Part shown: piece by piece, positions 8,631 to 16,297 of the stretch
How the letters are laid out: each line of letters begins with the position of its first letter
Numbering within the stretch: position 1 is the first letter of the stretch
Assembly (NCBI GenBank): GCA_013538855.1
Contig: JABXJS010000046.1
Coordinates: 1 to 64,000 of the forward strand
Source of the DNA: Herpetosiphonaceae bacterium
GTDB taxonomy: Bacteria; Chloroflexota; Chloroflexia; Chloroflexales; Herpetosiphonaceae
DNA length: 64,000 nucleotides
Reading direction: 5' to 3'
Translations under genes and position numbers: made by a program
The notes under the pieces: generated by a model
Seen by the model: only the letters and a program-made list of their open reading frames with translations
What the model was told of the DNA's origin: nothing
Database searches by the model: none

Positions 8631-9221
8631 CTACGGCGCGTGCGCCTGGCCTGCGGCGAGGCTGCGCCAGACGGCCTGGGCCAGCAGCGGGCGCGCCTCG
8701 GCGAGCGTCACCGTGCCCACCTGCCAGCGCCGCATGATCTCACGGCACGGCCCGATGATCAAAGGCACGTACATGGCCAGCGGCAGCGCCACGATCTCGC
8801 CGCTGGCGATGAAGGGCTGTAGCCACTCCAGCAGTTGGCGCTCTAGCTCGGCGGCGTCGCGGGCCACGGCAGGCGCGGCGCTGGCCACATAGTCGGTGCT
8901 GGCCGTTTGCAGCATGAAGCGCCCGAGCAGCTCGTGCTCGTGGAACCAGCCGAGATAGCTGTCAACCAGCGCATGCAGCCCGCTTGCCGCCGCTGGCGCG
9001 CCCATAAATGCCGCCCGCATACGGCGGTGCAGGTCGCCGTAGCCCTGCTCGAACAAGGCCACGATGATGTGCTCTTTGCTGGCAAAGTGATGGTAGATGC
9101 TGCCAGTGCTCGCGCCGGACTTGGCGCGAATGTCCTCCATGGTTGCGCTGGTCAGCGTTTTGGCCGTAAATACGTCGAGCGCGGCGTTGAGAATAGCTTG
9201 TCGTCGCTGGCCTTTTGCCAT
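8631..9221 (-). CDS. TetR-family transcriptional repressor
   Basis: A 196-residue protein with a typical TetR N-terminus: 'RRQAILNAALDVFTAKTLTSATMEDIRAKSG' followed by the recognition helix 'STGSIYHHFASKEHIIVALF' (residues 7-55). The C-terminal ligand-binding half is all helical and not diagnostic of the inducer. It is divergent from the DUF1304 membrane-protein gene. The shared intergenic region holds two palindromes placed on that gene's promoter, so it most likely represses the DUF1304 gene. The start follows a purine-rich GGACAG stretch that is only a weak ribosome site. Confidence 0.93.
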   Translation of the reverse strand: MAKGQRRQAILNAALDVFTAKTLTSATMEDIRAKSGASTGSIYHHFASKEHIIVALFEQGYGDLHRRMRAAFMGAPAAASGLHALVDSYLGWFHEHELLGRFMLQTASTDYVASAAPAVARDAAELERQLLEWLQPFIASGEIVALPLAMYVPLIIGPCREIMRRWQVGTVTLAEARPLLAQAVWRSLAAGQAHAP

Positions 9222-9260
9222 AGGACTGTCCTGCTCGTGCTAGAGAATGCAGTGCTCGTA

Positions 9261-9331
9261 TTATACCAATTCACATTGTCTGCCAAGCGAGGAGAGCGGA
9301 GGTGGGGCGCAGCGCCACGCCCCCGGCAGGG
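9261..9331 (+). repeat. partial copy of a dispersed MITE-like repeat
   Basis: Begins TTATACCAATTCA and contains GGGGCGCAG-CCCCCGGCAGGG blocks in the same order and spacing as the element at 30710-30817, but lacks the inverted right end. It sits between the TetR start and the DUF1304 promoter. Confidence 0.55.
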
Positions 9332-9369
9332 CGACCTCGGCACGAGTGCGCCAGGGCTATGCTCGTGTA

Positions 9370-9407
9370 TTGACAAAAATAGAATAAAATTCTAGAATAA
9401 CATTCTA
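9370..9407 (+). promoter_or_regulatory. sigma-70 promoter overlapped by two TetR-type operators
   Basis: A perfect -35 (TTGACA, 9370-9375) is followed after 17 bases by a near-consensus -10 (TAGAAT, 9393-9398). Two palindromes of identical design, TAGAAT-n3-ATTCTA, lie at 9380-9394 and 9393-9407, sharing two bases. The second covers the -10 box, so binding would block RNA polymerase. The divergently encoded TetR protein is the obvious candidate ligand. Confidence 0.8.
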
Positions 9408-9435
9408 ATTGTACTGTACTATGAGGATACACGCA

Positions 9436-9798
9436 ATGAGCATAGCGGCCAACGGACTGATCGGACTGATTGCGGCGCTGCACGGCTACTTTTTGGTGCT
9501 TGAGATGTTTCTGTGGGACACGCCGACGGGGCTGCGCGTTTTTGGGCAGACGCAGGAGCTGGCTACAGCCACAAAGGTGCTGGCGGCCAATCAAGGGCTG
9601 TACAACGGATTTCTGGCGGCGGGGCTGGTGTGGGGGCTGCTGCAGGGCAGCGCTGGCTACTCGGTCAAGGTCTTTTTCTTGGGATGTGTGATCGTCGCTG
9701 GGGTGTTCGGGTTTGCCAGCACCAAGAACGTGCGTATTCTGCTCTTCCAGGCGTTGCCTGCGCTGCTGGCGCTGGTGCTGCTGCTGCTGTCACGCTAG
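9436..9798 (+). CDS. DUF1304 family membrane protein
   Basis: A 120-residue integral membrane protein from the ATG at 9436 (GAGGA 9 bases upstream). It has about four hydrophobic segments: 'GLIGLIAALHGYFLVLEMFLW', 'GFLAAGLVWGLL', 'VKVFFLGCVIVAGVFGFAS' and 'LFQALPALLALVLLLL'. The conserved DUF1304 pieces 'HGYFLVLEMFLW', 'NQGLYNGFLA' and 'GVFGFAS' are all present and length is normal. Function is unknown in the family; members are often drug- or stress-regulated. Here it is almost certainly controlled by the adjacent TetR protein through the tandem operators. Confidence 0.9.
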   Translation: MSIAANGLIGLIAALHGYFLVLEMFLWDTPTGLRVFGQTQELATATKVLAANQGLYNGFLAAGLVWGLLQGSAGYSVKVFFLGCVIVAGVFGFASTKNVRILLFQALPALLALVLLLLSR

Positions 9799-9808
9799 CC
9801 ATGGCAGC

Positions 9809-9837
9809 GAGCCGACGGCGACCGCCGCCGTCGGCTC
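9809..9837. terminator. bidirectional terminator hairpin
   Basis: A perfect 12-bp stem (GAGCCGACGGCG, 9809-9820; complement 9826-9837) with a 5-nt loop, located between the convergent DUF1304 and receiver-domain genes. Confidence 0.7.
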
Positions 9838-9846
9838 ATATCAGCG

Positions 9847-10236
9847 CTATGCTGCAATCTTGGGCACGATGGATAGAACTGTGCTGACGCTGCTAATCAG
9901 CTCGGGCATTTCAAATGGCTTAATCAGCACCTTGGCCGCTGTTGGCACTTGCTCGAGCACCTGCGATGGCAGCGACGCCTGCCCTGTCATGATGATCACC
10001 GGAATCATCGGATGCTCCTGGCTCATAATGCGTGCGACATCCCATCCCGGCATCAGCGGCATATTCAGATCCAGCACGAGTGCTGCCGGCTGATGCTGCT
10101 GCACTTGCTCGAGCGCCTCAACGCCGTTGCTCGCTGTGATTGTTGCAAAGCCAGAGTGTTTGAGCACCGTGCATACAAGCAGTCGAATATCTGGAGAATC
10201 GTCGACAACGAGGATCAGGGGTTTTGTTGGGAGCAT
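9847..10236 (-). CDS. stand-alone response-regulator receiver protein (CheY-like)
   Basis: A 129-residue single receiver domain with no output domain. The acidic pair 'VVDDS' (about 11-12), phospho-acceptor Asp in 'LVLDLNMP' (about 56), the Thr of 'IIMTGQA' and the Lys of 'LIKPFEMPE' are all in place, so it should be phosphorylatable. No histidine kinase is adjacent. It could be a phosphorelay shuttle or act by protein-protein contact. An upstream region with three in-phase AAGTGA repeats may control it. Confidence 0.93.
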   Translation of the reverse strand: MLPTKPLILVVDDSPDIRLLVCTVLKHSGFATITASNGVEALEQVQQHQPAALVLDLNMPLMPGWDVARIMSQEHPMIPVIIMTGQASLPSQVLEQVPTAAKVLIKPFEMPELISSVSTVLSIVPKIAA

Positions 10237-10662
10237 AGCAACCTACTTTCTGAGGTGAAAAGATCGTTGGCGGTGCTGTAAAATATTAATGTCTCTAGCA
10301 TACCTGGATTAGTGCCACTTGTCATCACCCTAAGTGACATAAAAAGTGATCATAAAAGTGATATAGATTTTCACCTTGCGCTGGTTCTCCCTGGTGGCGT
10401 CGCGCTGCGGCGACGCTGAAATTACCTTGTATCAGCAACATGTATGCCGCTCGCTCCTCGGCGCTGTCGCGCTTGGCAGCGGCTTGCGCTCGGGTTTGTG
10501 CGCTGCCTGCCAGCAGGAATCTCGCGGCACTGTTGCGGCGCGCCACATGTGCACGTGACCCCGCATCGCACGAACGGCGGTACTAGCGCAGCCTGTTTTC
10601 AGGGCTAGAAAAAGCGCAGCCAGCACCGTGGTGCTGACCGCGCCTATCGGCTGTTGTGTCGT
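10237..10662. other. intergenic region upstream of the receiver gene
   Basis: No credible coding frame. The part nearest the receiver gene is AT-rich (promoter-like) and holds the AAGTGA repeat array described separately. The rest, up to the end of the oxidoreductase gene, shows only weak hairpin potential. Confidence 0.5.
10332..10362 (-). promoter_or_regulatory. three AAGTGA direct repeats with 12-base period
   Basis: AAGTGA occurs at 10332, 10344 and 10356, exactly 12 bases apart in an AT-rich tract about 95 bases upstream of the receiver gene start. Regular spacing near one helical turn suggests a site for a cooperatively binding regulator. The ligand is unknown. Confidence 0.4.
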
Positions 10663-11529
10663 TTAGCCCTGGTTCAAAAACGCATACAGTGCCGAAAAAT
10701 CCTGCTCGCCGCGCTCGGCCTGCTCTGCGGCCTGGTAGAGCGCGCGCACAGCTGGCGCAAGCGGCAGCTCAACGGCGGCGGCGGCGGCGGCCTCCTCGAC
10801 CATGCGCAGATCTTTTTCCATCCAGCGCAGCGGAAACTGCGCCGCGTAGTCGCCCTGCTCCATCTTCGGCCGCTTAGCCGTAAGAAACGGCGCAGCCACC
10901 GGCCCGCCGAGCAGCGTGTTGAACAGCAGCTCCTGTGTTAGCCCTAGCCCCTGCCCCAGGCGACTCGCCTCAGCGAAGGTGGCCATGGCCGAGGCCAGCA
11001 TCAGATTGATCACCACCTTCAGCGCCGTGCCCATGCCGTGCCCGCCGATGTGCAGCACCTTGCTGCCCATCATCTCAAGATAGGGACGGCACGTATCCAG
11101 ACTCGCCTCCGCACCGCCAACAAAGAAGGTCAGCGTGCCGCTCTCGGCCTGTGGCTTGGTTCCGGTCACCGGCGCATCAAGGTGCTGCACGCCATGCGCC
11201 TGCGCCTGCTGCGCCATCGCGCGCGAGAACTCTGGGTTGACCGTGCTACAGTCGACCCATAGGCTGCCTGGGCGCAACGCCGCAAGAAAGCCATCTGGCC
11301 CGCTTGCTGTGCTCTGCACCGCCTCTGGGTGCGCCAGCATAGTGAACAGGATGTCGACGTCGCCGATGGCGCTCGGCCGCTCTGCCCAGTGCGCGCCCTG
11401 CTCCAGCAGCGGCTCGGCCTTGGCCTGCGTGCGATTGTGGACGCTGATCTGCGCATCCTGCGCCTTGGCCAACACGTTGGCGGCCATGCCACTGCCCATG
11501 ATGCCCAAGCCGATAAAGCCGATCTTCAT
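10663..11529 (-). CDS. NAD(P)-dependent oxidoreductase, 3-hydroxyisobutyrate dehydrogenase/GLYR1 family
   Basis: A 288-residue beta-hydroxyacid dehydrogenase. I chose the ATG at 11529 because AGGAG lies 9 bases upstream and the Rossmann motif 'IGFIGLGIMGSGMAANV' then begins at residue 2. The substrate-binding signature is intact ('DAPVTGTKPQAESGTLTFFVGG'), as is the catalytic lysine region 'GTALKVVINLM' (Lys about 170). These enzymes reduce or oxidise small beta-hydroxy acids or aldehydes (3-hydroxyisobutyrate, succinic semialdehyde, tartronate semialdehyde, glyoxylate); the sequence alone does not fix which. A Crp/Fnr-type regulator gene lies 73 bases upstream on the same strand and may control it. 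Confidence 0.9.
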   Translation of the reverse strand: MKIGFIGLGIMGSGMAANVLAKAQDAQISVHNRTQAKAEPLLEQGAHWAERPSAIGDVDILFTMLAHPEAVQSTASGPDGFLAALRPGSLWVDCSTVNPEFSRAMAQQAQAHGVQHLDAPVTGTKPQAESGTLTFFVGGAEASLDTCRPYLEMMGSKVLHIGGHGMGTALKVVINLMLASAMATFAEASRLGQGLGLTQELLFNTLLGGPVAAPFLTAKRPKMEQGDYAAQFPLRWMEKDLRMVEEAAAAAAVELPLAPAVRALYQAAEQAERGEQDFSALYAFLNQG

Positions 11530-11602
11530 ATGCAATGCTCCTATTGCTGTAAAACAAAACCGTTGGTATGCAGTGTAGCAGCGTCGATGCCGTCGCGCCT
11601 TA

Positions 11603-12220
11603 TCAAATGCTAACCTCGGCCTGCTCAAGCAGCGCGCGCTTCAGCCGCGAGAGCGAGACCTCGGTGATGCCCAGGTAGCTGGCGAGGTGATACTGCGGGA
11701 TGCGGCTAACCAGCGTCGGGTGCGTGCGCACAAAGCTCTGGTAGCGCTCGCTGGCGCGCTGCTCCAGCAGCGAGCGTGTGCGCAGCTCTTTGCGCACCAG
11801 CAGCAGCTCGGCCAGCCTGCGCCCGAGCCGCTCGAACACGTGGTCGCGCTCGTAGAGCTGGGTGAAGGCCGCGAGCGGGGCCACAAGCATGGTGGTTGGC
11901 TCCAGCGCCTGCACGCCAAAGGCGAGCGGCAGCCCCAGCAGCGCGCTGGCCAGCGGCCCCGCCAGCTCGCCCTCGGCCACAAACGCCTTGTTGCTCTCCT
12001 TGCCCTCGGCGGAGCTGTAGAAGTAGCGCAGCAGCCCCTGGCCCACAAAGATCAGCTCGTGCTCGGTGGCCCCAGGCTGCGCCACATAGTCACGGGCGGC
12101 GACTGTGCGCCCATGAAACAGCGCTGCCAGCAGCGCCCACTGCTCGTCGTCTAGCTCGGCCCACTGCGCAAAGGTGCGCCGCAGCGCTGGCAGCAGATCG
12201 TCGCGCTGAAGATCGGTCAT
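11603..12220 (-). CDS. Crp/Fnr-family transcriptional regulator
   Basis: A 205-residue regulator from the ATG at 12220 (AAGGAG 8 bases upstream). An N-terminal cyclic-nucleotide-binding-like barrel ('YVAQPGATEHELIFVGQGLLRYFYSSAEGKE', about 40-75) is followed by a dimer helix and a C-terminal winged helix-turn-helix 'PQYHLASYLGITEVSLSRLKR' (about 176-197). The barrel lacks the 'GExxx..R(T/S)' phosphate cassette of true cAMP binders, and there is no N-terminal Cys cluster, so it senses something other than cAMP or an Fe-S cluster. It is divergent from the DUF1330 gene and upstream of the oxidoreductase; either could be its target. Confidence 0.92.
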   Translation of the reverse strand: MTDLQRDDLLPALRRTFAQWAELDDEQWALLAALFHGRTVAARDYVAQPGATEHELIFVGQGLLRYFYSSAEGKESNKAFVAEGELAGPLASALLGLPLAFGVQALEPTTMLVAPLAAFTQLYERDHVFERLGRRLAELLLVRKELRTRSLLEQRASERYQSFVRTHPTLVSRIPQYHLASYLGITEVSLSRLKRALLEQAEVSI

Positions 12221-12391
12221 TGGTTGCTCCTTGCTGCTTGGTCCATTATGTCTGCGCATAGGGTACCAGAGCTTGCGCCGCTGTGCATGGCCACCGAAAG
12301 GTGCCTTAGCCACATTAAAGTGGCTTCTTGTCGCCGCGTCGCCGCTGGTGTAGGCTGGCTTGCAGATACTGTTCTAGTGTAGGAGGTCGCT

Positions 12392-12715
12392 ATGAGCGCC
12401 ACGTCTGAGCCAATCTACGCCGTTATCGAGGTGACTATTCAGGATGAGCAGCAGTTTATGCGCTATGTCGCTGGCCATATGGAGACGATTTTTCAGTATG
12501 GCGGCTCCTTCGTCGGCGAGTATCAGGCCATCCGCCCGATCGAGGACCCGTCGGTGCAGCTCCCCAGCGCCTGGACGCTGGTGGTCATCCAAGAGTGGCC
12601 CAGCGAGACGCACTTCTTGCGCTGGTGGCACTCGCCAGAGTACGCACCCTGGAAGCCGGTGCGCGCCGCCGCCGCCCAGGTGAGTCTCACCCTCGCGAGC
12701 AAAATCCCCGACTAG
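12392..12715 (+). CDS. DUF1330 family protein
   Basis: A 107-residue ferredoxin-like (dimeric alpha/beta-barrel) protein with the DUF1330 pattern: 'YAVIEVTIQDEQQFMRYVAGH', 'GGSFVGEYQAI', 'WTLVVIQEWPSETHFLRWWHSPEYAPWKPVR'. AGGAGG lies 6 bases before the ATG. The family has no settled biochemical role. It is divergent from the Crp/Fnr-type gene with 171 bases between, and ends at a strong hairpin. Confidence 0.9.
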   Translation: MSATSEPIYAVIEVTIQDEQQFMRYVAGHMETIFQYGGSFVGEYQAIRPIEDPSVQLPSAWTLVVIQEWPSETHFLRWWHSPEYAPWKPVRAAAAQVSLTLASKIPD

Positions 12716-12737
12716 TGCCGCCGCTACATCCACAGCC

Positions 12738-12780
12738 ACAGCCGCCCTTCAGCTTATGTTGTTTGCTGAAGGGCGGCTGT
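12738..12780 (+). terminator. terminator hairpin after the DUF1330 gene
   Basis: A perfect 16-bp stem (12738-12753 with 12765-12780) and 11-nt loop, 22 bases after the stop codon. Its right arm (GCTGAAGGGCGGCTG) reappears with one change as part of the tandem repeat that follows. Confidence 0.7.
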
Positions 12781-13690
12781 GCTATGTGTGCGGCCGTGCA
12801 GCTCAGCGTCCGCGTGGTGCAGGCGTGATGGCCGCGAGCGTCCGGCTCAGCGTCCGCGCCGTGATGCCCTGCGCTGCGGTTGCGTGTACGAGCGCGGGGT
12901 TGTGTGTGGGCTGAAGGGTGGCTGTGCAGCGTGTGCGGCGGTGCTGGTGCAGCGTCCGCGCGGTGCAGGCGTGGTGGCCGCGAGCGGGCAGTGCAGCGTG
13001 CGCGCCGTGATGGCCTGCGCTGCAGTTGCGTGTACGAGCGCGGGGTTGTGTGTGGGCTGAAGGGTGGCAGGTGCCGCGTCCGCGTGGTGCAGGCGTGGTG
13101 GCCGCGAGCGGGCAGTGCAGCGTGCGCGCCGTGATGGCCTGCGCTGCGGTTGCGTGTACGAGCGCGGGGTTGTGTGTGGGCTGAAGGGTGGCTGGTGCAG
13201 CGTGTGCGGCGGTGCTGGTGCAGCGTCCGCGTGGTGCAGGCGTGGTGGCCGCGAGCGGGCAGTGCAGCGTGCGCGCCGTGATGGCCTGCGCGGCGCTTGC
13301 GTGTCGGCGCAGGCAGATCGGCGGCGGCGCTGTGTGGACAGCCGTGCAGGCGCAGCGTCCGTGCGGTGCAGGCGTGGTGGCCGCGAGCGGGCAGTGCAGC
13401 GTGCGCGCCGTGATGGCCTGCGCTGCGGTTGGGTGTACGAGCGCGGGGTTGTGTGTGGGCTGAAGGGTGGCAGGTTCAGCGTCCGCGCGGTGCAGGCGTG
13501 GTGGCCGCGAGCGGGCAGTGCAGCGTGCGCGCCGTGATGGCCTGCGCTGCGGTTGGGTGTCGGCGCAGGGTTGTGTGTGGCGATGGCTAGCCGTGCAGGT
13601 TGGGCGGTGGGTGCTGGTGCGGTGCGTGCGCCGTGGTGCGGTGGTGGTGCAGGCGTCATAGCTGCGCATCCGCGCCGTGATGCCGCACCT
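12765..13690. repeat. imperfect GC-rich tandem repeat, about seven units of 124-147 bp
   Basis: The block 'gccgtgatggcctgcgctgc' and its variants recur at 12861, 13007, 13131, 13278, 13410, 13534 and (degenerate) 13677. Each is followed by 'gcggggttgtgtgtgggctg', 'aagggtggc' and 'gtggtggccgcgagcgggca' modules. Unit length alternates between about 124 and 145 bases because a 'gtgtgcggcggtgctgg' module is present or absent. Long open frames on both strands here are repeat artefacts. The first unit begins at the right arm of the DUF1330 terminator, so the array may have grown from it by slippage. Confidence 0.85.
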
Positions 13691-13701
13691 GGTTGTGTGT
13701 G

Positions 13702-14727
13702 TTAGCGCAGGTGGGCGATGAACCACTCGCGCGGGCGTGGTTCGCCCCAGCCGCCGTAGGTGCTAAGGGGCGATTGCTCAAAGGGGGCGAAGTCGACGCT
13801 GCTGCCGTCGGCACGCGCTTGGCACACTAGACCATGCACCAGATGGGTGTAGCTTTCGATGCTGTAGCGTTGCACTGTGCTGTGGAGATCAGCTAGGCCA
13901 ATATCAAGCGCCTCGCAGACCATTGCCCGGATATGCGGCGGGATGGTTGCGATGTGTGCAGGCAGCGGCCCCACGAGTGTATCGTACTCCCAATCAAAGT
14001 CGCACAGCATACCCAAATCTTCTTCGTGATTGATTAAGTCGCGATACCAGCCATCAATGTTGTTGATCTCCACAAACCGCCAGAGAAACTCAATGAAGCT
14101 GGTGAGCGTTGGTGACTGCGCTTGGCAGCGCTGGGCCTCGGCCATGATGTTGGCGGTGAGCAGCGCCATGCGGCCACGGATCGCGATCTGCTTCAGTCGC
14201 TCGACCGACTGGATCGTGCTCCAGCGCTGCTCGATCTGCGCGCGGCAGTGCTGCACCGTGGCGTACAGCTGTTCGCTGGCGCGAGTAAGCTGCTTTAGCC
14301 ACGCCAGCTCAGACTGCTGGACATCAGGCGTGAACGCGAAGTGCAGGCTGAGCGGCTGATTGGGCGCAGGGTTGTTGATCAGCGGTCGATCAAGACTGGC
14401 GAGATAGTCGAGATAGGCGCTGAAGCGTGGCGCAAGCCCCAGGCTGGTGGCGCGCTGCTCAGCCTGAAGCCACTGCGCGAACTGGTGCAGCAGGTGCTCG
14501 CTATACCCAAACACATACGTATATTTGATTTTGGTGACGTTGATTGCTGCGCCGTCGTGAATGTAATAGCGGAGCTGTGGCAACGCTTGGCTGAGCCGAG
14601 TCTCTAGCTCGGCAATGTGCAGGTACACCGTCTGCACGTTGGCGTGTGGCTGATGTGCGCTGGGCGCATTGACGCTCTGGGCGCAGGTGCGTACCAGCTC
14701 GCCGATGGTAAATAGTGGCTCGAACAT
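13702..14727 (-). CDS. protein of unknown function
   Basis: I do not recognise this 341-residue protein. The ATG at 14727 ('MFEPLFTIGELVRTC') is preceded by AAGGAG at 8 bases; the longer frame upstream covers the duplicated flank of tRNA-Ser and is unlikely to be coding. It appears soluble and mostly helical, with many His, Gln and Leu residues, e.g. 'VQTVYLHIAELETRLSQAL' and 'ELAWLKQLTRASEQLYATVQHCRAQIEQRW' (possible coiled coil near 155-200). The second half has aromatic-rich stretches ('FIEFLWRFVEINNIDGWYRDL', 'CDFDWEYDTLVG'). No signal peptide, membrane segment or known motif is seen. Neighbours (tandem repeat, tRNA) give no functional hint. Confidence 0.75.
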   Translation of the reverse strand: MFEPLFTIGELVRTCAQSVNAPSAHQPHANVQTVYLHIAELETRLSQALPQLRYYIHDGAAINVTKIKYTYVFGYSEHLLHQFAQWLQAEQRATSLGLAPRFSAYLDYLASLDRPLINNPAPNQPLSLHFAFTPDVQQSELAWLKQLTRASEQLYATVQHCRAQIEQRWSTIQSVERLKQIAIRGRMALLTANIMAEAQRCQAQSPTLTSFIEFLWRFVEINNIDGWYRDLINHEEDLGMLCDFDWEYDTLVGPLPAHIATIPPHIRAMVCEALDIGLADLHSTVQRYSIESYTHLVHGLVCQARADGSSVDFAPFEQSPLSTYGGWGEPRPREWFIAHLR

Positions 14728-14813
14728 TGGGTGTCTCCTTGGGTACAATGGTCCAATACTCCTAGCATAGCATAGCAGAGACTGGCTGGCTACGGTGGCG
14801 TTGGCTGGCGCGT

Positions 14814-14931
14814 GCAGCGTGCGTCTGCCGAGGCGGTGGTATCCACCGATGCGCAGCGAGCGTGAGACCTGTGCCCCGGCCGAGCGGTCGCTGGCGGGCA
14901 GAGGCTGTTGCAGCAGATGTGACGATGAGCG
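14814..14931. repeat. 118-bp direct repeat, copy 1
   Basis: Nearly identical (one mismatch seen) to 15125-15242. Both lie in the non-coding flank between the unknown gene and tRNA-Ser. Sequence beyond the 118-bp core is also partly shared, so the original unit was probably about 220-300 bp. Confidence 0.88.
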
Positions 14932-15124
14932 AGGACGCGTTTTTTTAACTGCCGCGTTGACCTGGCCCACGTCGGTGCGCATGGGGCCAAGTGGTCGTTA
15001 GCGACGGCGCGTTTTTTCAATCGCCGCGGTCCGCTAGGGGCAGGCCTGGGCTTGGGGAGCGAGCTGGAGCGCAGGCCGCAAACAATTGGCCTGAGCGAAT
15101 GCGCAGATGGTGGACTCTGTTGCC

Positions 15125-15242
15125 GCAGCGTGCGTCTGCCGAGGCGGTGGTATCCACCGATGCGCAGCGAGCGTGAGACCTGTGCCCCGGCCGAGCGGGC
15201 GCTGGCGGGCAGAGGCTGTTGCAGCAGATGTGACGATGAGCG
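15125..15242. repeat. 118-bp direct repeat, copy 2
   Basis: Second copy of the 14814-14931 repeat. It is followed by a segment related to 15043-15110 that runs into the tRNA-Ser terminator. Apart from these repeats the 14728-15319 stretch holds no supported gene. Confidence 0.88.
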
Positions 15243-15319
15243 CCAGCGCATATTTCATTCGTAGCACGCCGTGGGGCTGGCCTGAGCTTGGGGTGCGCTG
15301 GAGCGCGGACGTTTGGCGC

Positions 15320-15353
15320 AAAAAAATTCGCCTGAGCTGATGCTCAGACGAAT
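15320..15353 (-). terminator. Rho-independent terminator of tRNA-Ser
   Basis: A 12-bp stem with one mismatch (15342-15353 paired with 15326-15337, loop TGAT), followed on the minus strand by a run of seven T. It begins 3 bases after the encoded CCA end of the tRNA. Confidence 0.85.
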
Positions 15354-15355
15354 GT

Positions 15356-15445
15356 TGGCGGGTGAGGTGGGATTCGAACCCACGAGAGCTTGCGCCCTAC
15401 GGCATTTCCAATGCCGCGCACTAGACCAGACTATGCGACCCACCC
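15356..15445 (-). tRNA. tRNA-Ser (GGA anticodon)
   Basis: Folded by eye on the minus strand. The acceptor stem GGGTGGG pairs with CTCACCC (one G-T pair). The anticodon stem CGGCA/TGCCG holds loop TTGGAAA, giving anticodon GGA. A long class-II variable arm (about TAGGGCGCAAGCTCT) precedes the T-arm GTGGG-TTCGAAT-CCCAC, then discriminator G and an encoded CCA (15356-15358). The long variable arm and GGA anticodon identify serine. A terminator follows at once. Confidence 0.95.
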
Positions 15446-15565
15446 GTTTGGTCGCTGCGCATTATAGCAAAGCCTGCCGAAAAGCGCAATTCGTGCCTGG
15501 TCCTTCTTTGCGCGCGCGGAAGCGTGTATCATACGGGCTGGAATAAGCTTTTAGGAGCAGCACCA

Positions 15566-16204
15566 ATGAAGATTATTGATCTGGCCACTTGGCCGCGCCG
15601 CAAGCACTTCGAGGTGTACTCGGCGTTCGACTACCCCCACTTTAATTTATGCGCTAACGTTGACATAACCGCGTTCTACCCGTTTATCAAGGCGCACAGC
15701 CTCGCGTTTAACACCTGTGTGGTCTATGTGCTCGCGCGCGTGGCCAACCTGCTGCCGGAGTTTCGCTACCGCGTCCGCGATGGCCAGGTGGTGGAGCACG
15801 CGGTGGTGCACCCCTCGCCCACCGTTATGGCCGACAACGATCTGTTCAGCTTCTCGACCATCCCCTACGCGCCCTCGGCGACCGAGTTTCTGGCCCGCGC
15901 CGCGCAGGTGATCGCGCAGCGCCAAGCCAACCCCACGCTGGAGGACGAGCCAGGCCAGGACAATCTGCTGTTTATGACCAGCATTCCCTGGGTCAGCTTC
16001 ACCAATATGAACCACCCCATCCATATGCATCCTGCCGACTCGGTGCCGCGGCTGGCCTGGGGCAAGTTTTTTATGGATGGCACGCAGCGCAAGCTGCCGC
16101 TCTCGGTGCAGGTGCACCATGGGCTGATGGATGGCCTGCACGTTGGCCGCTACTACCAGCAGGTCCAGGCCCTGCTTGATGCCCCCGATTTTTTGCTCGA
16201 CTGA
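15566..16204 (+). CDS. chloramphenicol acetyltransferase-like (CatA-type) acyltransferase
   Basis: A 212-residue protein from the ATG at 15566 (TTAGGAG 9 bases upstream), close to the 210-220 usual for type A CAT. It has the family opening 'WPRRKHFEVYSAFDYPHFNLCANVDIT', the mid-protein 'NTCVVYVLARVANLLPEFRYRVRDG', 'FMTSIPWVSFTNMNHPIHMHPADSVPRLAWGKF' and the active-site signature 'VQVHHGLMDGLHVGRYY', matching HHxxxDG with the catalytic His at about 189. The reaction is acetyl transfer from acetyl-CoA to a hydroxyl; chloramphenicol is the classic substrate, but chromosomal Chloroflexota homologues may act on something else. It is monocistronic between tRNA-Ser and a strong terminator. Confidence 0.88.
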   Translation: MKIIDLATWPRRKHFEVYSAFDYPHFNLCANVDITAFYPFIKAHSLAFNTCVVYVLARVANLLPEFRYRVRDGQVVEHAVVHPSPTVMADNDLFSFSTIPYAPSATEFLARAAQVIAQRQANPTLEDEPGQDNLLFMTSIPWVSFTNMNHPIHMHPADSVPRLAWGKFFMDGTQRKLPLSVQVHHGLMDGLHVGRYYQQVQALLDAPDFLLD

Positions 16205-16219
16205 TCGTGCTGTTGCTGC

Positions 16220-16259
16220 CACGCCGCCGCTTGACAGATGATAGTCAAGCGGCGGCGTG
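16220..16259. terminator. bidirectional terminator hairpin
   Basis: A perfect 16-bp stem (16220-16235 with 16244-16259) and 8-nt loop, between the convergent CAT-like and oxidase genes. Confidence 0.75.
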
Positions 16260-16297
16260 TGCTTGGTGTTGCGCGCAGCAGCACGGGCGGCTGCCGC

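Noticed and set aside
12861-13690. CRISPR array
   Set aside because: Repeats are 124-147 bp, imperfect and contiguous, without unique spacers, and no cas gene is present.
12803-13726. Long open frames on both strands across the tandem repeat
   Set aside because: They come from the repeat units (low-complexity Arg/His/Ala), have no ribosome site and encode no known domain.
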